A stretch of DNA of 24,305 nucleotides from a virus. Every line of letters starts with the position of its first letter. Within the stretch, counting starts at the first letter, position 1. Both the position numbers and the translations under genes were made by a program. The DNA is taken from IMG/VR virus record IMGVR_UViG_3300044998_000741, positions 1 through 24,305 of that record; one strand, written 5' to 3'. Below, piece by piece: positions 1 through 7,995 of this stretch. The notes beneath the pieces are model-generated. The model was not told the origin of the DNA. It saw only the letters and a program-made list of their open reading frames with translations, and did no database searches.

Positions 1-361
1 CCTCGCTCCCCGCCCCGGAGACCGAGAAGGCAAAGGTGTTCTGGGCTGTCCACGCCGGACCTCCGCGCACCCTCAGCAGCCGGTGCACCACGTAGCTCCG
101 CGACTGGCAGCGTATCGAGACGGCACCGTTCACCGCGCCGATAAGCGGCGGACTGTCAGGCTCCCACGCCTCGATCGTGATCGGCACGCCGGAGGTGCCC
201 GACGCGGGCACGTCCCACGTTGCCGCGAGCTGTCCCTCGCCCTTGATCTTGACCGTGTCCCCCGGCGAGAGGCTGGTCACGCTCGCGAGGGTGTTGTACG
301 GGTTAAGCTCGCTGCCCGTCCCATTGGACAATGCCGACAGATTGACAAAAACTTTTGCCAT
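1..361 (-). CDS. Beta-helix (pectate-lyase-like) virion protein, N-terminal part, cut by window edge
   Basis: The first 120 codons of a leftward gene whose 3' end lies outside the window. The N-terminus reads MAKVFVNLSALSNGTGSELN, then a stretch with NTLASV and LSPGDTVKIKGEG. This pattern (short strand, 'G(T/S)G...NP', then 'L.PGD.V.I..G') is typical of the start of right-handed parallel beta-helix proteins used as phage tail spikes or polysaccharide-binding and degrading domains. The ATG overlaps the TGA of the preceding glycosidase gene as TGATG, so the two are probably translationally coupled. Fold and role are inferred from this pattern; no catalytic residue can be assigned from the part visible. 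Confidence 0.72.
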   Translation of the reverse strand, partial: MAKVFVNLSALSNGTGSELNPYNTLASVTSLSPGDTVKIKGEGQLAATWDVPASGTSGVPITIEAWEPDSPPLIGAVNGAVSIRCQSRSYVVHRLLRVRGGPAWTAQNTFAFSVSGAGSE

Positions 362-2175
362 CAGACCTCCCTCTCCACCGCGTCGCGCTCGTCCACCGCA
401 GGCCCAAAAGTCACGCCTGCGCCGAGCGTCCCTGCGTTCCACCGCGCGCTGTCCCGCGCGTCGGCCTCGAGCTTCCAGCGCGCCACGCAGCCCGTAAGCT
501 GCTCTCCGTCCATCACCCGCTGCACGTCGGCGTGCCTGAGCGCACGGTCGTACATCTGCACATCCGAGATGCGGCCGGCAAAATGCGCGCTCGATCCGTC
601 CGACCCGATCACCAGGTCAGATGTCGAGTGCGCCCACGTGTGGCCCGCCGGCAGCGTCAGCTGGCCGCCGATGGACATGCCGTCGGTATACACGCGCAGC
701 GCGGTGCCGTCCCAGGTGAGCGCGTAGTGGTGCCATCCGTCGTCGCCAACGAGCACCCCGCCGAGGGTTTTCACGTCGGCGGCGCTGCCGCCGTTGTCGG
801 TCACGAGCTGGCCGTACACCTCCCCGTAGGACGTGCCCGCGCTCGGGGCCTGCACGAGCGCGAAGCCGCGCGGGGGCGAGGTCGTCGCACACGCAAGCAC
901 GCGCTGTGAGAGTGTGCTCGACGGACGCGCGCACTTGACCCAGGCGGCCAGCGTGAAGGCTGCCGGCTTGATCCCCGCCGCGTGCGGCACCGTGATGATG
1001 CTGTCCGCCGCCCCGCTGAGATACGCGCACGCCGCGAAAGGCGGCCGCGTCGCGCGGTAGCGGGGCGACACGTACGCCGCCGCAGCAGGCGTGCGGTTGT
1101 GCATGGCCACCGCATCGAGCCTCTGCCTGCCACGCGTCTCGCCCGGCCAGATGCCCCAGGCATTGTCGTCCGCGGCAGGGCAGAGCTGCCACTCCAGCAT
1201 CAGCGGCACGCCCGCAGACCGCAATGCGTCGTACATGCCGAGCACCTTGGCGCCGGCCGGGTCGTTGTGCGCGGCCACGGCGTCCCCGGAAATCCGCGCG
1301 CCGAACTCGGTCACGATCAAGGGCCGGTCCGCGCCCCACCTCTCGACGCACTCCTCCGCGAGCGCCGCCACACTCTCCACGGTGTAGTCGGTGCCGTCCG
1401 CGCCCAGGTAAGGATGCACGCCCACGGCGTCGAGCACGTCCGGCAGGCAGCGGTGCGGGAACGCCCGCGCGAAATAGTGCGCCCCCGAGGCCCGCGCCAC
1501 GCCGCGCCCGTGGCCGCCCATGCAAAACGCCGCCGGATCCGCGGCCTTGATGACATTGGCAACGGTGCGCAGGTAGACGCTCGCGGCGGAGTGCCAGAGC
1601 ACGTCCTGCGGCGCCGCGTAGCTCGCGGGCGTGCCAAGCGCGACGTTGGTCTCCGGGAGCACCCCAGCGCCCCAGCCGTAGACGTCCAGCTCACCAGAGA
1701 TGCACCAGCCCGCCAGCGCATCGTGTGCGCCGAATGCGCTCACCATCTGCGCGCTGATCTGCCGCAGATAATCGCACGCCGCGGAGGCCGGGTCTGCCAC
1801 CGAGCTCACCGGCGCCCCCACGACATCAGCAGGGTCCGCCGCTCGCCAGAAAGGCACCACCAGCAGCGACACCCGCCTCGAGGAGGCGTAGTCCAGCATG
1901 TTAATGACCAGGTCGATGTAGGGCTGGCGCAGCGTGTAGTGGGGTGCGGCGTACCTCCACACGTACCTCTCGAGATTGGTCTTGTACCGCGGCGCGATGG
2001 GCACCCGCAGGACCTTGGCGCCCACCGCCGCCGCGTGCTCGATCGCCTCGCGCCAGGTGGTGGTGCCCGAGGTGAACGCCCTCTCGAACGGGTAGAAGGA
2101 GTTGAACCCGATATGCCCGCGCAGCGCCTCGCCCCCCAGGTAAAGCCTGCGCCCGTTTGCGCGCAGCTTAGGCAT
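361..2175 (-). CDS. Glycosidase-like TIM barrel (clan GH-A type) fused to LamG domain; likely virion depolymerase
   Basis: 604 aa from the ATG at 2175, which overlaps the previous stop as TGATG; a longer upstream reading would run far into that gene. Residues about 15-340 look like a clan GH-A (GH5-like) barrel: 'WCISGELDVYGW' supplies a candidate acid/base Glu162, 'VGVHPYLG' a conserved His, and 'PLIVTEFGARIS' a candidate nucleophile Glu290. Residues about 385-590 look like a concanavalin/LamG domain ('AFTLAAWVK', 'DGWHHYALTWDGT', 'GRISDVQMYDRAL'). No signal peptide is seen, consistent with a virion protein rather than a secreted enzyme. I infer a tail- or capsid-associated enzyme acting on host surface polysaccharide. 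The acid/base motif is GEL rather than the usual NEP, so activity is not assured. Confidence 0.8.
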   Translation of the reverse strand: MPKLRANGRRLYLGGEALRGHIGFNSFYPFERAFTSGTTTWREAIEHAAAVGAKVLRVPIAPRYKTNLERYVWRYAAPHYTLRQPYIDLVINMLDYASSRRVSLLVVPFWRAADPADVVGAPVSSVADPASAACDYLRQISAQMVSAFGAHDALAGWCISGELDVYGWGAGVLPETNVALGTPASYAAPQDVLWHSAASVYLRTVANVIKAADPAAFCMGGHGRGVARASGAHYFARAFPHRCLPDVLDAVGVHPYLGADGTDYTVESVAALAEECVERWGADRPLIVTEFGARISGDAVAAHNDPAGAKVLGMYDALRSAGVPLMLEWQLCPAADDNAWGIWPGETRGRQRLDAVAMHNRTPAAAAYVSPRYRATRPPFAACAYLSGAADSIITVPHAAGIKPAAFTLAAWVKCARPSSTLSQRVLACATTSPPRGFALVQAPSAGTSYGEVYGQLVTDNGGSAADVKTLGGVLVGDDGWHHYALTWDGTALRVYTDGMSIGGQLTLPAGHTWAHSTSDLVIGSDGSSAHFAGRISDVQMYDRALRHADVQRVMDGEQLTGCVARWKLEADARDSARWNAGTLGAGVTFGPAVDERDAVEREV

Positions 2176-2594
2176 CAGGCAAAAGTCCCGGAGGCCAGGT
2201 AGTGGCAGTTGGCCATTGTGCCTGAGCACGTGATGTTGATCCGCCAGCCGCCATCGACGCTAATCAGCCCGCCCAGGTCGATCTCCACGAAGGCATTGTC
2301 CGCCAACGTGCGGGTGTACGCCTGCAGCACGGTCGATCCGTCCTTGATCTGTACTGTGGCTGGCGCGCTCGCGGAGGCGAGCCGCACCACGACCTTGCGC
2401 AGTCGGTCTCCTGCCGCGCCGCCATTGGCCCCGAGCGCGATGTCAACGGCCGTCGTGACGCCCGCACCGGCCTGGTACTGCACGCCCGAGTCGTAGCCGC
2501 CGAAGCCGTGCCGCTTGTCCTCTCGCGAGAACATGTTCTTGACCCAAGTCCACGCCGAGCCGTCATTCTCGTACGCTTGATATCCAACCAGCAT
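2175..2594 (-). CDS. Phage virion-associated beta-rich hypothetical protein
   Basis: 139 aa; ATG at 2594 with a GAGGAAG ribosome-binding site just upstream on the - strand. It opens MLVGYQAYENDGSAWTWVKN and contains 'GVTTAVDIALGANGGAAGDRL', which suggests a beta-sandwich. No signal peptide or membrane segment is seen. Its stop overlaps the start of the glycosidase gene (TGATG), so it is probably made in step with it. Together with its neighbours it forms a run of surface/adsorption-type proteins. A role in the baseplate or fibre is inferred from context only. Confidence 0.65.
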   Translation of the reverse strand: MLVGYQAYENDGSAWTWVKNMFSREDKRHGFGGYDSGVQYQAGAGVTTAVDIALGANGGAAGDRLRKVVVRLASASAPATVQIKDGSTVLQAYTRTLADNAFVEIDLGGLISVDGGWRINITCSGTMANCHYLASGTFA

Positions 2595-2603
2595 ATAGCT
2601 TCC

Positions 2604-2918
2604 TCAGGTAATCCCCCGCACGTTGCGCACGAGGTAGTCGTACTCGTCCACCGCCTGGTCGCCGGCGCCGCCGTACTGCGCCACCACCGTCACGCGCCGC
2701 GTCTCAAGGACGTTGCCGCCCAGGATGGCGTTGTCCGCGGGCGTGAGCGTGATCTCCACGCTCGCGGCCGGCGTGAGCGGCGTGTCGGCGCGCACCTGCT
2801 GTCCGGTGGTCAGGCAGTCCACGCGATAGCTCACCGCGCTCGGCACGGCCGGTGCCCCGGTCTTGTCCAAAAACTCGACCGTCAAATACTTCGTGGAGCG
2901 CTCGCGGACCTCTTGCAT
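2604..2918 (-). CDS. Phage Ig-like / beta-sandwich accessory protein
   Basis: 104 aa. The sequence 'RSTKYLTVEFLDKTGAPAVPSAVSYRVDCLTTG', then 'PAASVEITLTPADNAI' and 'ETRRVTVVAQYG', reads as a single Ig-like/BACON-like beta-sandwich of a kind I recall from phage virion gene clusters next to fibre genes. The ATG at 2918 has no strong ribosome-binding site, and 27 bp separate it from the upstream gene. It lies between two other beta-rich proteins in the same leftward operon. A decoration or adaptor role in the virion is inference. Confidence 0.68.
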   Translation of the reverse strand: MQEVRERSTKYLTVEFLDKTGAPAVPSAVSYRVDCLTTGQQVRADTPLTPAASVEITLTPADNAILGGNVLETRRVTVVAQYGGAGDQAVDEYDYLVRNVRGIT

Positions 2919-2945
2919 GCCGCACCCGGCAGGTCTGGCTCAGCC

Positions 2946-3437
2946 TCAGGACAGCGAAATCGACATATCGAGGGTCCACGTCTGGCCCGAGACCTTCGTG
3001 CCCTGGCTGCTGACCTTCCGGTTTAAGTTCTTCCCGGCCCCGGACGAGGTGTTACTCACGGAAAACTCGTTCCAGGCGTAGTTGGCATCCGCCGAGCCGA
3101 ACACAGCGCGAAAGGTCACCGTCTGTCCGCTGCGCTGCGGGTAGCCCGTCGCCATCGGCCGGTAGACCTTGTTGGTGCTGGCCTGCAGGTCCGTCTGCGT
3201 CGCGGACTCCGCGGTGGACGAGTCGCCCACGCCCAGATAAGCGTTGGCGTTGCTGTAAGCGGTCGGCGAGCCCAGCCCGCAGAGCAGATCCAAGAGCTCC
3301 TGGATGCCCTCGTTGAGGAGGAGATTGCCGTCAACCTCCGACACCGCGTAGGGCTCGCCGCGCGCATACGCGCCGTCGTCCGCATACCTGCGGATGGTCC
3401 ACTGCGTCTTGTACCTGATCGTGTCGACTGCCTGCAT
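2946..3437 (-). CDS. Phage structural hypothetical protein (virion adaptor type)
   Basis: 163 aa; ATG at 3437 preceded by a good AGGAG ribosome-binding site. Features include 'GNLLLNEGIQELLDLLCGLG', 'TAYSNANAYLGVGDSS' and 'YPQRSGQTVTFRAVFGSADANYAWNEFSVSN'. I recall this pattern from phage proteins encoded next to tail-fibre or LamG genes. It has one short hydrophobic helix (LLNEGIQELLDLL) followed by beta-rich sequence; no signal peptide. The family's biochemical role is not established as far as I know; structural is the safest label. Confidence 0.7.
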   Translation of the reverse strand: MQAVDTIRYKTQWTIRRYADDGAYARGEPYAVSEVDGNLLLNEGIQELLDLLCGLGSPTAYSNANAYLGVGDSSTAESATQTDLQASTNKVYRPMATGYPQRSGQTVTFRAVFGSADANYAWNEFSVSNTSSGAGKNLNRKVSSQGTKVSGQTWTLDMSISLS

Positions 3438-3446
3438 AATGTTCTC

Positions 3447-5051
3447 CTAGTTGAGGGTGAAGCGCACGGAGCGGCCCCGAATCGCGAACCGCATGCTCCT
3501 GGAGCGCATTGCAAACCGCATGCTCCGCGCGCGCGGGGTGAACACCATGCGGGCGATACGCGTTGCGCCGGGCTGGATCACCAGCACCACGTCCATGCCA
3601 GAGGCATGCTCCAGCACGAGCACCAGCGCCTCCAGCGCCAGCAGCTCTGCCGCGGAGCCCGCGTCCGAGAGCGGCACCTGCACGCTGATCGCGCCCAGGG
3701 CATCGAGGCCAGAGGCCGCATCTGCGATGGCCACCAGCGTGGAGGACAGCACGGACAGGGCATCCACGCCCGCACCGCTGTCCGCCACCACCGGCAGCGT
3801 GACGCTGATCGCCAGGGCCTCGGCGCCGGAGCCTGCATCCGCCGCGGCCGCCTGCACCGCGATCGACACCGCGTCGCTGCCCAGGCCCGCATCCGTCAAC
3901 GCCTTGATGATGTCCGTGATGACGGACACCAGGTCGGACGCGGATCCGGCGTCGGTGAGCGACACGCTCACCGTCATCGACACCGCGTCCGCGCCGCTCG
4001 CCATCTCGGATAGGCCGAGCGTCACCGCGATGCCAAGCGCATCGGACGCTGCCGCCGCGTCCGACACGGCCCGAAAGATCTGCTGCAGCACGCTCACCGC
4101 GTCCGCGCCTGCGCCAGTGTCACCTAGAGGCACCTGCGCAGACACTGGCCCGAAGCCGTCCGCCCCGGCACCGATGTCCGCCAGGCCCACGCCTACCGCA
4201 ATGCCAAGCGCATCCGATGCTGAGGAGATGTCCGAGATGCTCACCGTCTGACCGCCACCGCCGAGCGAAAAAAAGACGTGCTCGTCCTCCTCATACACGT
4301 CGTAGAAGCTGCGCACCGCCTCGAGAATCTCGTACCTGTCGAGCGCAGCGTCGAAAATCAGCGCGCCCTCGAAGAGCGCGTTGGCGGCGCCGCGGCCGCC
4401 AGACTCCCAGTTGCCGATCGTCGTGGCGCTGATGTTGTTGTTGACCGCTCCGGGGAGAGCGCTGCTGGAGACCTCCTGGTACTGGTCAGTGTCGACGGCG
4501 AAGCGATGCACGCCGCCACCGCACGACCAGCTCCACGTCTGATGCGCGCCCGCAGTCGCCGTGAGGGTGGAGTTGATGGGCGTGCCGTTGACGTTGGCGT
4601 TGAGCCTGATCAACCCGCCGCCAACGTCGCCAAATGCGAAGATCGCGAGGATCTGCCCGGACGGGGGGCGCAGGCTCCAGATATAGTGGTACGTGCCCTG
4701 CACAGGCAGCTGCGGGAACACCCCGCGCGCAACCACGGTCACCGGGCGCTGCGCGATTGCCGACATGAGCGGGTCGCGCGGCAGCCGGATCTGTCCGCTC
4801 CCGGCGTAGGTCGCCGTCGGCACGATGGCTCGGCCGGTGGGCGTAGCGCGCGCCAGGTCCGCCGGATACTGCGTGCCGGTGCCCTGCGCCTGGTGGATCG
4901 AGTAGCCGCCGCGAAAGTACGTGCGCGTCCAATCCGCCGCATGCCAGCCGCATAGCAGCTCGGCAGCGAGCGGATGGCCCGCCCTCAGCCTGGTGCGCTC
5001 GCCTGGCGCAGGCTGCCGGGCTGCTCGGCTTTGGAGCGAGAGATACGCCAT
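3447..5051 (-). CDS. LamG-like N-domain protein with about 12 'SDAGSGADAVSV' repeats and a basic RSMRF-repeat tail
   Basis: 534 aa from the ATG at 5051 (MAYLSLQSRAARQP), which overlaps the previous TGA as TGATG. Residues about 30-260 look like a concanavalin/LamG-type jelly roll ('RPVTVVARGVFP', 'GGVHRFAVDTDQYQEV', 'ALFEGALIFDAALDRYEI'). A Gly-rich hinge follows. Then come about 12 imperfect repeats of 18-21 residues built on 'L(S/T)DAGSG.DA(V/L)SV.V.V'. The C-terminus is a basic micro-repeat, 'RSMRFA' used three times with R/S/G variation. Such repeats fit an elongated stalk or fibre. A receptor-binding fibre or virion-surface protein is inferred. The next gene downstream starts 10 bp after the TAG. 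Confidence 0.75.
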   Translation of the reverse strand: MAYLSLQSRAARQPAPGERTRLRAGHPLAAELLCGWHAADWTRTYFRGGYSIHQAQGTGTQYPADLARATPTGRAIVPTATYAGSGQIRLPRDPLMSAIAQRPVTVVARGVFPQLPVQGTYHYIWSLRPPSGQILAIFAFGDVGGGLIRLNANVNGTPINSTLTATAGAHQTWSWSCGGGVHRFAVDTDQYQEVSSSALPGAVNNNISATTIGNWESGGRGAANALFEGALIFDAALDRYEILEAVRSFYDVYEEDEHVFFSLGGGGQTVSISDISSASDALGIAVGVGLADIGAGADGFGPVSAQVPLGDTGAGADAVSVLQQIFRAVSDAAAASDALGIAVTLGLSEMASGADAVSMTVSVSLTDAGSASDLVSVITDIIKALTDAGLGSDAVSIAVQAAAADAGSGAEALAISVTLPVVADSGAGVDALSVLSSTLVAIADAASGLDALGAISVQVPLSDAGSAAELLALEALVLVLEHASGMDVVLVIQPGATRIARMVFTPRARSMRFAMRSRSMRFAIRGRSVRFTLN

Positions 5052-5533
5052 CAGACGGGCGCCACCGTGTACGGCGTGATCTTGACTGTGCACTCAGTGC
5101 CGGACCCGGCATTAATCTGCTGGCCGGACTGGTTGCGGATGAAGAAAAGCGCCTTGATGACACCGTCAAATGCGATGCGCCGGGTGATGCGCTGCGCTGA
5201 GGTCGTGTTGGCCAGGGGGAAGGAGCCCACCAGCTCGGCGCCCTCGGTAGACGCAAAGCCCGCCGACGGCGTCGACGGCGTGGCTGTCACCGACGATCCG
5301 GCGGTGTCGTCTGAGGTTCCATCGACATCCTGCCGGATCATCCAGAGCTCGATGACGGCGTTGGCGGCCGGGGCGGTTGCGAAGCCGTTGATGTACAGCG
5401 TCGCCTTGGCGTACGGGCGCGGGTCGGTGGCGTTATCCAGCACCGTGTTGTTGCCCGCGACCTGGCCATTGGTGATGTTGGCCGCGATCGACACCACGGT
5501 GGTCGGAGACGCCTCGACGATCTTGAGCGACAT
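5051..5533 (-). CDS. Phage beta-rich virion-associated protein
   Basis: 160 aa; ATG at 5533 (MSLKIVEASPTTVVSIAAN) with GTGAGGTGA upstream as ribosome-binding site; an in-frame GTG three bases earlier is possible. The sequence alternates hydrophobic strands and polar turns ('KATLYINGFATAPAANAVIELWMI', 'RITRRIAFDGVIKALFFIRN') with no signal peptide. It sits between a 156-aa phage protein and the LamG repeat protein in one operon. I do not assign a function beyond a likely structural/decoration role from neighbours. Confidence 0.65.
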   Translation of the reverse strand: MSLKIVEASPTTVVSIAANITNGQVAGNNTVLDNATDPRPYAKATLYINGFATAPAANAVIELWMIRQDVDGTSDDTAGSSVTATPSTPSAGFASTEGAELVGSFPLANTTSAQRITRRIAFDGVIKALFFIRNQSGQQINAGSGTECTVKITPYTVAPV

Positions 5534-5541
5534 CACTCACC

Positions 5542-6012
5542 TCACGGAGTCACGTTGAGCGCGTACGACACGTCATCGACGGTCACGTAGTCGGCAAAGG
5601 CGCGATTAATCGCCGTCACCGTGCTGGTCGTGCGGCTCGGCCCGCCGATGGCCGCTTGCGCGTGCGTGGCCTTTTCGGTCAGCCCCGCCAGGACGCTGGC
5701 CGCATCCGTGCCCCAGATATCCACGACGGCGTTGCGCATCTTGGCGCGGGTCATGTCGATCGGCGAAAAGTCCATCATCAGGCGCCACGCGTCGCGCTTG
5801 CCGGCGGACAGGCTGTCGTATTTGGCGATGCCCATCGCCTCAAACAGCTGCGCCCTGCCTGCCTGCGTCATCCAGGCGTCCACGTCCGACGGCGAGTTGA
5901 GCCAGCTCGCAAGCATCGTGTCGTCCCGGTTGGCCAGTGCCTGCACCACGACAGGGTCAATGGCTGCGCGCAGGTACGCCACGACGGCAGATCTTTGGGC
6001 AGTCTTGAGCAT
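5542..6012 (-). CDS. Phage hypothetical protein, alpha-helical, fibre-cassette associated
   Basis: 156 aa; ATG at 6012, overlapping the end of the upstream small gene's coding strand context with only a one-base gap. Mostly alpha-helical: 'VVAYLRAAIDPVVVQALANRDD', 'LASWLNSPSDVDAWMT', 'AWRLMMDFSPIDMTRAKMRNAVVDIW'. This arrangement ('..ALA.RDD..LA..LN.P' then 'K..AW..M..FSPID....K.R..I.DIW') resembles proteins I have seen beside phage tail-fibre genes, whose function is not established to my knowledge. No catalytic motif visible. Confidence 0.68.
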   Translation of the reverse strand: MLKTAQRSAVVAYLRAAIDPVVVQALANRDDTMLASWLNSPSDVDAWMTQAGRAQLFEAMGIAKYDSLSAGKRDAWRLMMDFSPIDMTRAKMRNAVVDIWGTDAASVLAGLTEKATHAQAAIGGPSRTTSTVTAINRAFADYVTVDDVSYALNVTP

Positions 6013-6013
6013 C

Positions 6014-6166
6014 TCACCTCCTCCACATGTCCCACATAACCACGCCGATGATGATGATCATCGCGATGATGGCCCAGTTGAGCAGCAGCCGCCACATCTC
6101 TGTCACAACGACCTGGGCATCCATGACATTGGCAATCTGGTAGTAGCGCAGCAGCTCCCAGCTCAT
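6014..6166 (-). CDS. Small single-TM membrane protein
   Basis: 50 aa from the ATG at 6166 (MSWELLRYYQIANVMDAQ). A single strong transmembrane segment (LLLNWAIIAMIIIIGVVMW) lies near the C-terminus and ends in a short basic tail (DMWRR). The start is fixed by an ATGA overlap with the stop of a 24-aa ORF. A longer frame extends upstream to 6196, but the overlap favours 6166. It could be a second holin or antiholin, or a membrane anchor for injection. No family recognised. Confidence 0.6.
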   Translation of the reverse strand: MSWELLRYYQIANVMDAQVVVTEMWRLLLNWAIIAMIIIIGVVMWDMWRR

Positions 6167-6237
6167 CGGCCGAGCAACCCCCGCAGCGCGTACCACAGCG
6201 CCGCGAGCCAGAACAGCAGCGCGTGCAGCAGCCTCAT
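6163..6237 (-). CDS. 24-aa hydrophobic micro-protein
   Basis: A 24-codon ORF starting MRLLHALLFWLAALWYAL and ending in Gly-Arg. Nearly the whole peptide is one hydrophobic, Trp-rich helix with Arg at both ends. The ATG at 6237 overlaps the TGA of the upstream gene (bases 6234-6237 read ATGA on the - strand), and its TGA overlaps the ATG of the downstream gene in the same way (6163-6166). Precise double coupling makes it likely to be translated; no function can be assigned. Confidence 0.5.
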   Translation of the reverse strand: MRLLHALLFWLAALWYALRGLLGR

Positions 6238-6509
6238 CGCACCACCAGCGAGCGCAGCTTGCCGTGCCGCTCGTACCACAGCCGCCTGACGCCGTGCTGC
6301 CTTGCGGCCTCCAGCACGCAATGCATCTGCTCGCGCCCCCACGTCCCGTGCATCAGGCTCACATACATCTCACCGTCGTGCAGCACCCGCGCAAGGCACA
6401 CTGCCACCATCTCGTCCGTCTCGCGTCGGTCGTACCCCGTGACGCCGTCATGGATGTCCGACTCGTACACCCTGACCTCGTAGACGATCGGGCGTACATG
6501 AGCGTGCAT
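6234..6509 (-). CDS. Small phage hypothetical protein, soluble
   Basis: 91 aa from the ATG at 6509 (MHAHVRPIVYEVRVYESDI). The sequence GCAGGAG, at the very end of the portal gene, is the ribosome-binding site and supports this start over a longer upstream reading. The protein is mixed alpha/beta with many His, Arg and Glu ('DRRETDEMVAVCLARVLHDGEMYVSLMHG', 'MHCVLEAARQHGVRRLWYERHG'). No family recognised. It sits directly after the portal gene, where Mu carries a MuF-type gene, but nothing here resembles MuF. Confidence 0.6.
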   Translation of the reverse strand: MHAHVRPIVYEVRVYESDIHDGVTGYDRRETDEMVAVCLARVLHDGEMYVSLMHGTWGREQMHCVLEAARQHGVRRLWYERHGKLRSLVVR

Positions 6510-6510
6510 G

Positions 6511-7995
6511 TCATTGCTCCTGCGCAGGCTGTGGCGGCGCGGTGTCGCCGGGTGCAACGTCGTCGAGCCCAGCGAATGTGTCCACCGCCCGTCGCGCCAG
6601 TCCATCGGCGCGCGCCTTGCCGAGCTCGTCCTGCGCGTCGATCTCCACGCCCAGCCGCCCCGCGATCGCGGAGATCAGCCTGAGCGCGGTCTCCTCCGAG
6701 AGCCGTCCCTGATCCACCGCCATGCCGGCGGCCACCACCACCTGCTGCAGGGCCGACGCGTATTTGGTCGTGTCCTTGGGGCTCATCTCGGGGAAGACGG
6801 CCTCCACGCGCCACTCGTCCACGCTCCAGTCGATCTCGACCGACGCATCACCCCGCGCGGTCTCATGCGCCCAGAGCACATAGCGGCCGATGAGCTCGAG
6901 CATGTGCTTGACCGTCCGCTGGCGCACGCTGAAGATCTTCATGGTCGGCTCGCCCATTTCCGCGCCGACCGCGCGGTTGACGTCTCCGCCGCCGCCGTAC
7001 CAGTGCTCGGGCAGCGTCGCGCCGCCGAGGACGTGGTTGCGCACCAGGCGCGCGAGGTCCGTGAGGTCTGCGGCCTGCAGCCCTGGCGTGACCGCGCCCC
7101 ATATCTCCGCGTCATTGTGCACACGCACCGCGCCGGGCTTGGGCGGGGCGATGGTGCGCGCCCGCTGCGCCACCTCCTCCGGCGTCGCCCCCTTGAGGGT
7201 CACATCCCACACAAAGGAGCGCAGAAACGACGCGCGGTCCAGCTCGCCGAATAGCAGCATGTCATAGCCGTCTAGCCAGTCCGCCTGCGAGAGCAGGTCA
7301 GAGCGGCCGCGCATGCCTCCGGGCAGGGCGTTGATGCGCTGGTAGATGATCTCGCCGTCCGCAAAGGTGCTGCGGATCTCCTGCGTGCGCCGTGTGAAGC
7401 ACTCCTCCTCCGGGCCGACCACCACCACCCGATAGCGACGTGCGCGGCCCTTGCGGTCCTTGGCCGTGACTATGCCAATGGGCTGCGACGGATTGTCGGG
7501 GTCCGAGACCACCGTCTCGATCAGTGCCGGGTCCAGCCAGCCCAGCCTCACGCGGCCCGTCATCTCGTTGCGGTAGGCCGGCAGCGCGAGCTCGCCAAAC
7601 AGAGCCCACGAGCGCAGGTACTCCGGCAGGCGCTCGTCCATGCGGTTGATGGGGTCCGACCAGAAGCGATCGAGCTGCCTGGCGCGCGTCTCGTCCGGAC
7701 ACGTCAGCCGGACGCCCTCGGCGAGCAGATATGCTATCGGTAACTCGATCAGCCGGTTGGCAAGGGCGTTGGCCTCCCAGAGGTAGGCCGCCACCTGCTG
7801 CATGCGCGACTGCGTCATGGGGCTGAGGTCGCGCGTCGCATCGCCAGTGAGGCGCCGCCACTGATCGTCGTCGTCGTCGACGCTCACGCCCACGGCCTCT
7901 GCCACCCGCCGCGCCGGGGCGGGGGAGGGGGGCGGGAGGGCCCCGCCGAGGGCCCGGATGACCCACTCGCGGAGGCTCACAGGGATGCCCCCCAT
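6511..7995 (-). CDS. Phage portal protein
   Basis: 494 aa from ATG 7995, or 489 aa from GTG 7980. The ATG lacks a ribosome-binding site, and the GTG has a G-rich stretch 7 bases upstream, so the start is uncertain. Portal-like features: 'MQQVAAYLWEANALANRLIELPIAYLLAEGV' near the N-terminus, 'FGELALPAYRNEMTGRVRLGWLDPALI', 'GEIIYQRINALPGGMRGRSDLLSQADWLDGYDMLL', and a C-terminal helix-rich part with 'LPEHWYGGGGDVNRAVGAEMGEP'. The portal forms the dodecameric DNA channel at the capsid vertex and docks the terminase, encoded just upstream in transcription. It does not look like a close match to Mu gp29 (DUF935), so the portal may be of another lineage than the Mu-like terminase. Confidence 0.88.
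   Translation of the reverse strand: MGGIPVSLREWVIRALGGALPPPSPAPARRVAEAVGVSVDDDDDQWRRLTGDATRDLSPMTQSRMQQVAAYLWEANALANRLIELPIAYLLAEGVRLTCPDETRARQLDRFWSDPINRMDERLPEYLRSWALFGELALPAYRNEMTGRVRLGWLDPALIETVVSDPDNPSQPIGIVTAKDRKGRARRYRVVVVGPEEECFTRRTQEIRSTFADGEIIYQRINALPGGMRGRSDLLSQADWLDGYDMLLFGELDRASFLRSFVWDVTLKGATPEEVAQRARTIAPPKPGAVRVHNDAEIWGAVTPGLQAADLTDLARLVRNHVLGGATLPEHWYGGGGDVNRAVGAEMGEPTMKIFSVRQRTVKHMLELIGRYVLWAHETARGDASVEIDWSVDEWRVEAVFPEMSPKDTTKYASALQQVVVAAGMAVDQGRLSEETALRLISAIAGRLGVEIDAQDELGKARADGLARRAVDTFAGLDDVAPGDTAPPQPAQEQ

Noticed and set aside
982-2202. 406-codon + strand open frame
   Set aside because: Antisense to the glycosidase/LamG gene; Arg/His-rich with no motif.
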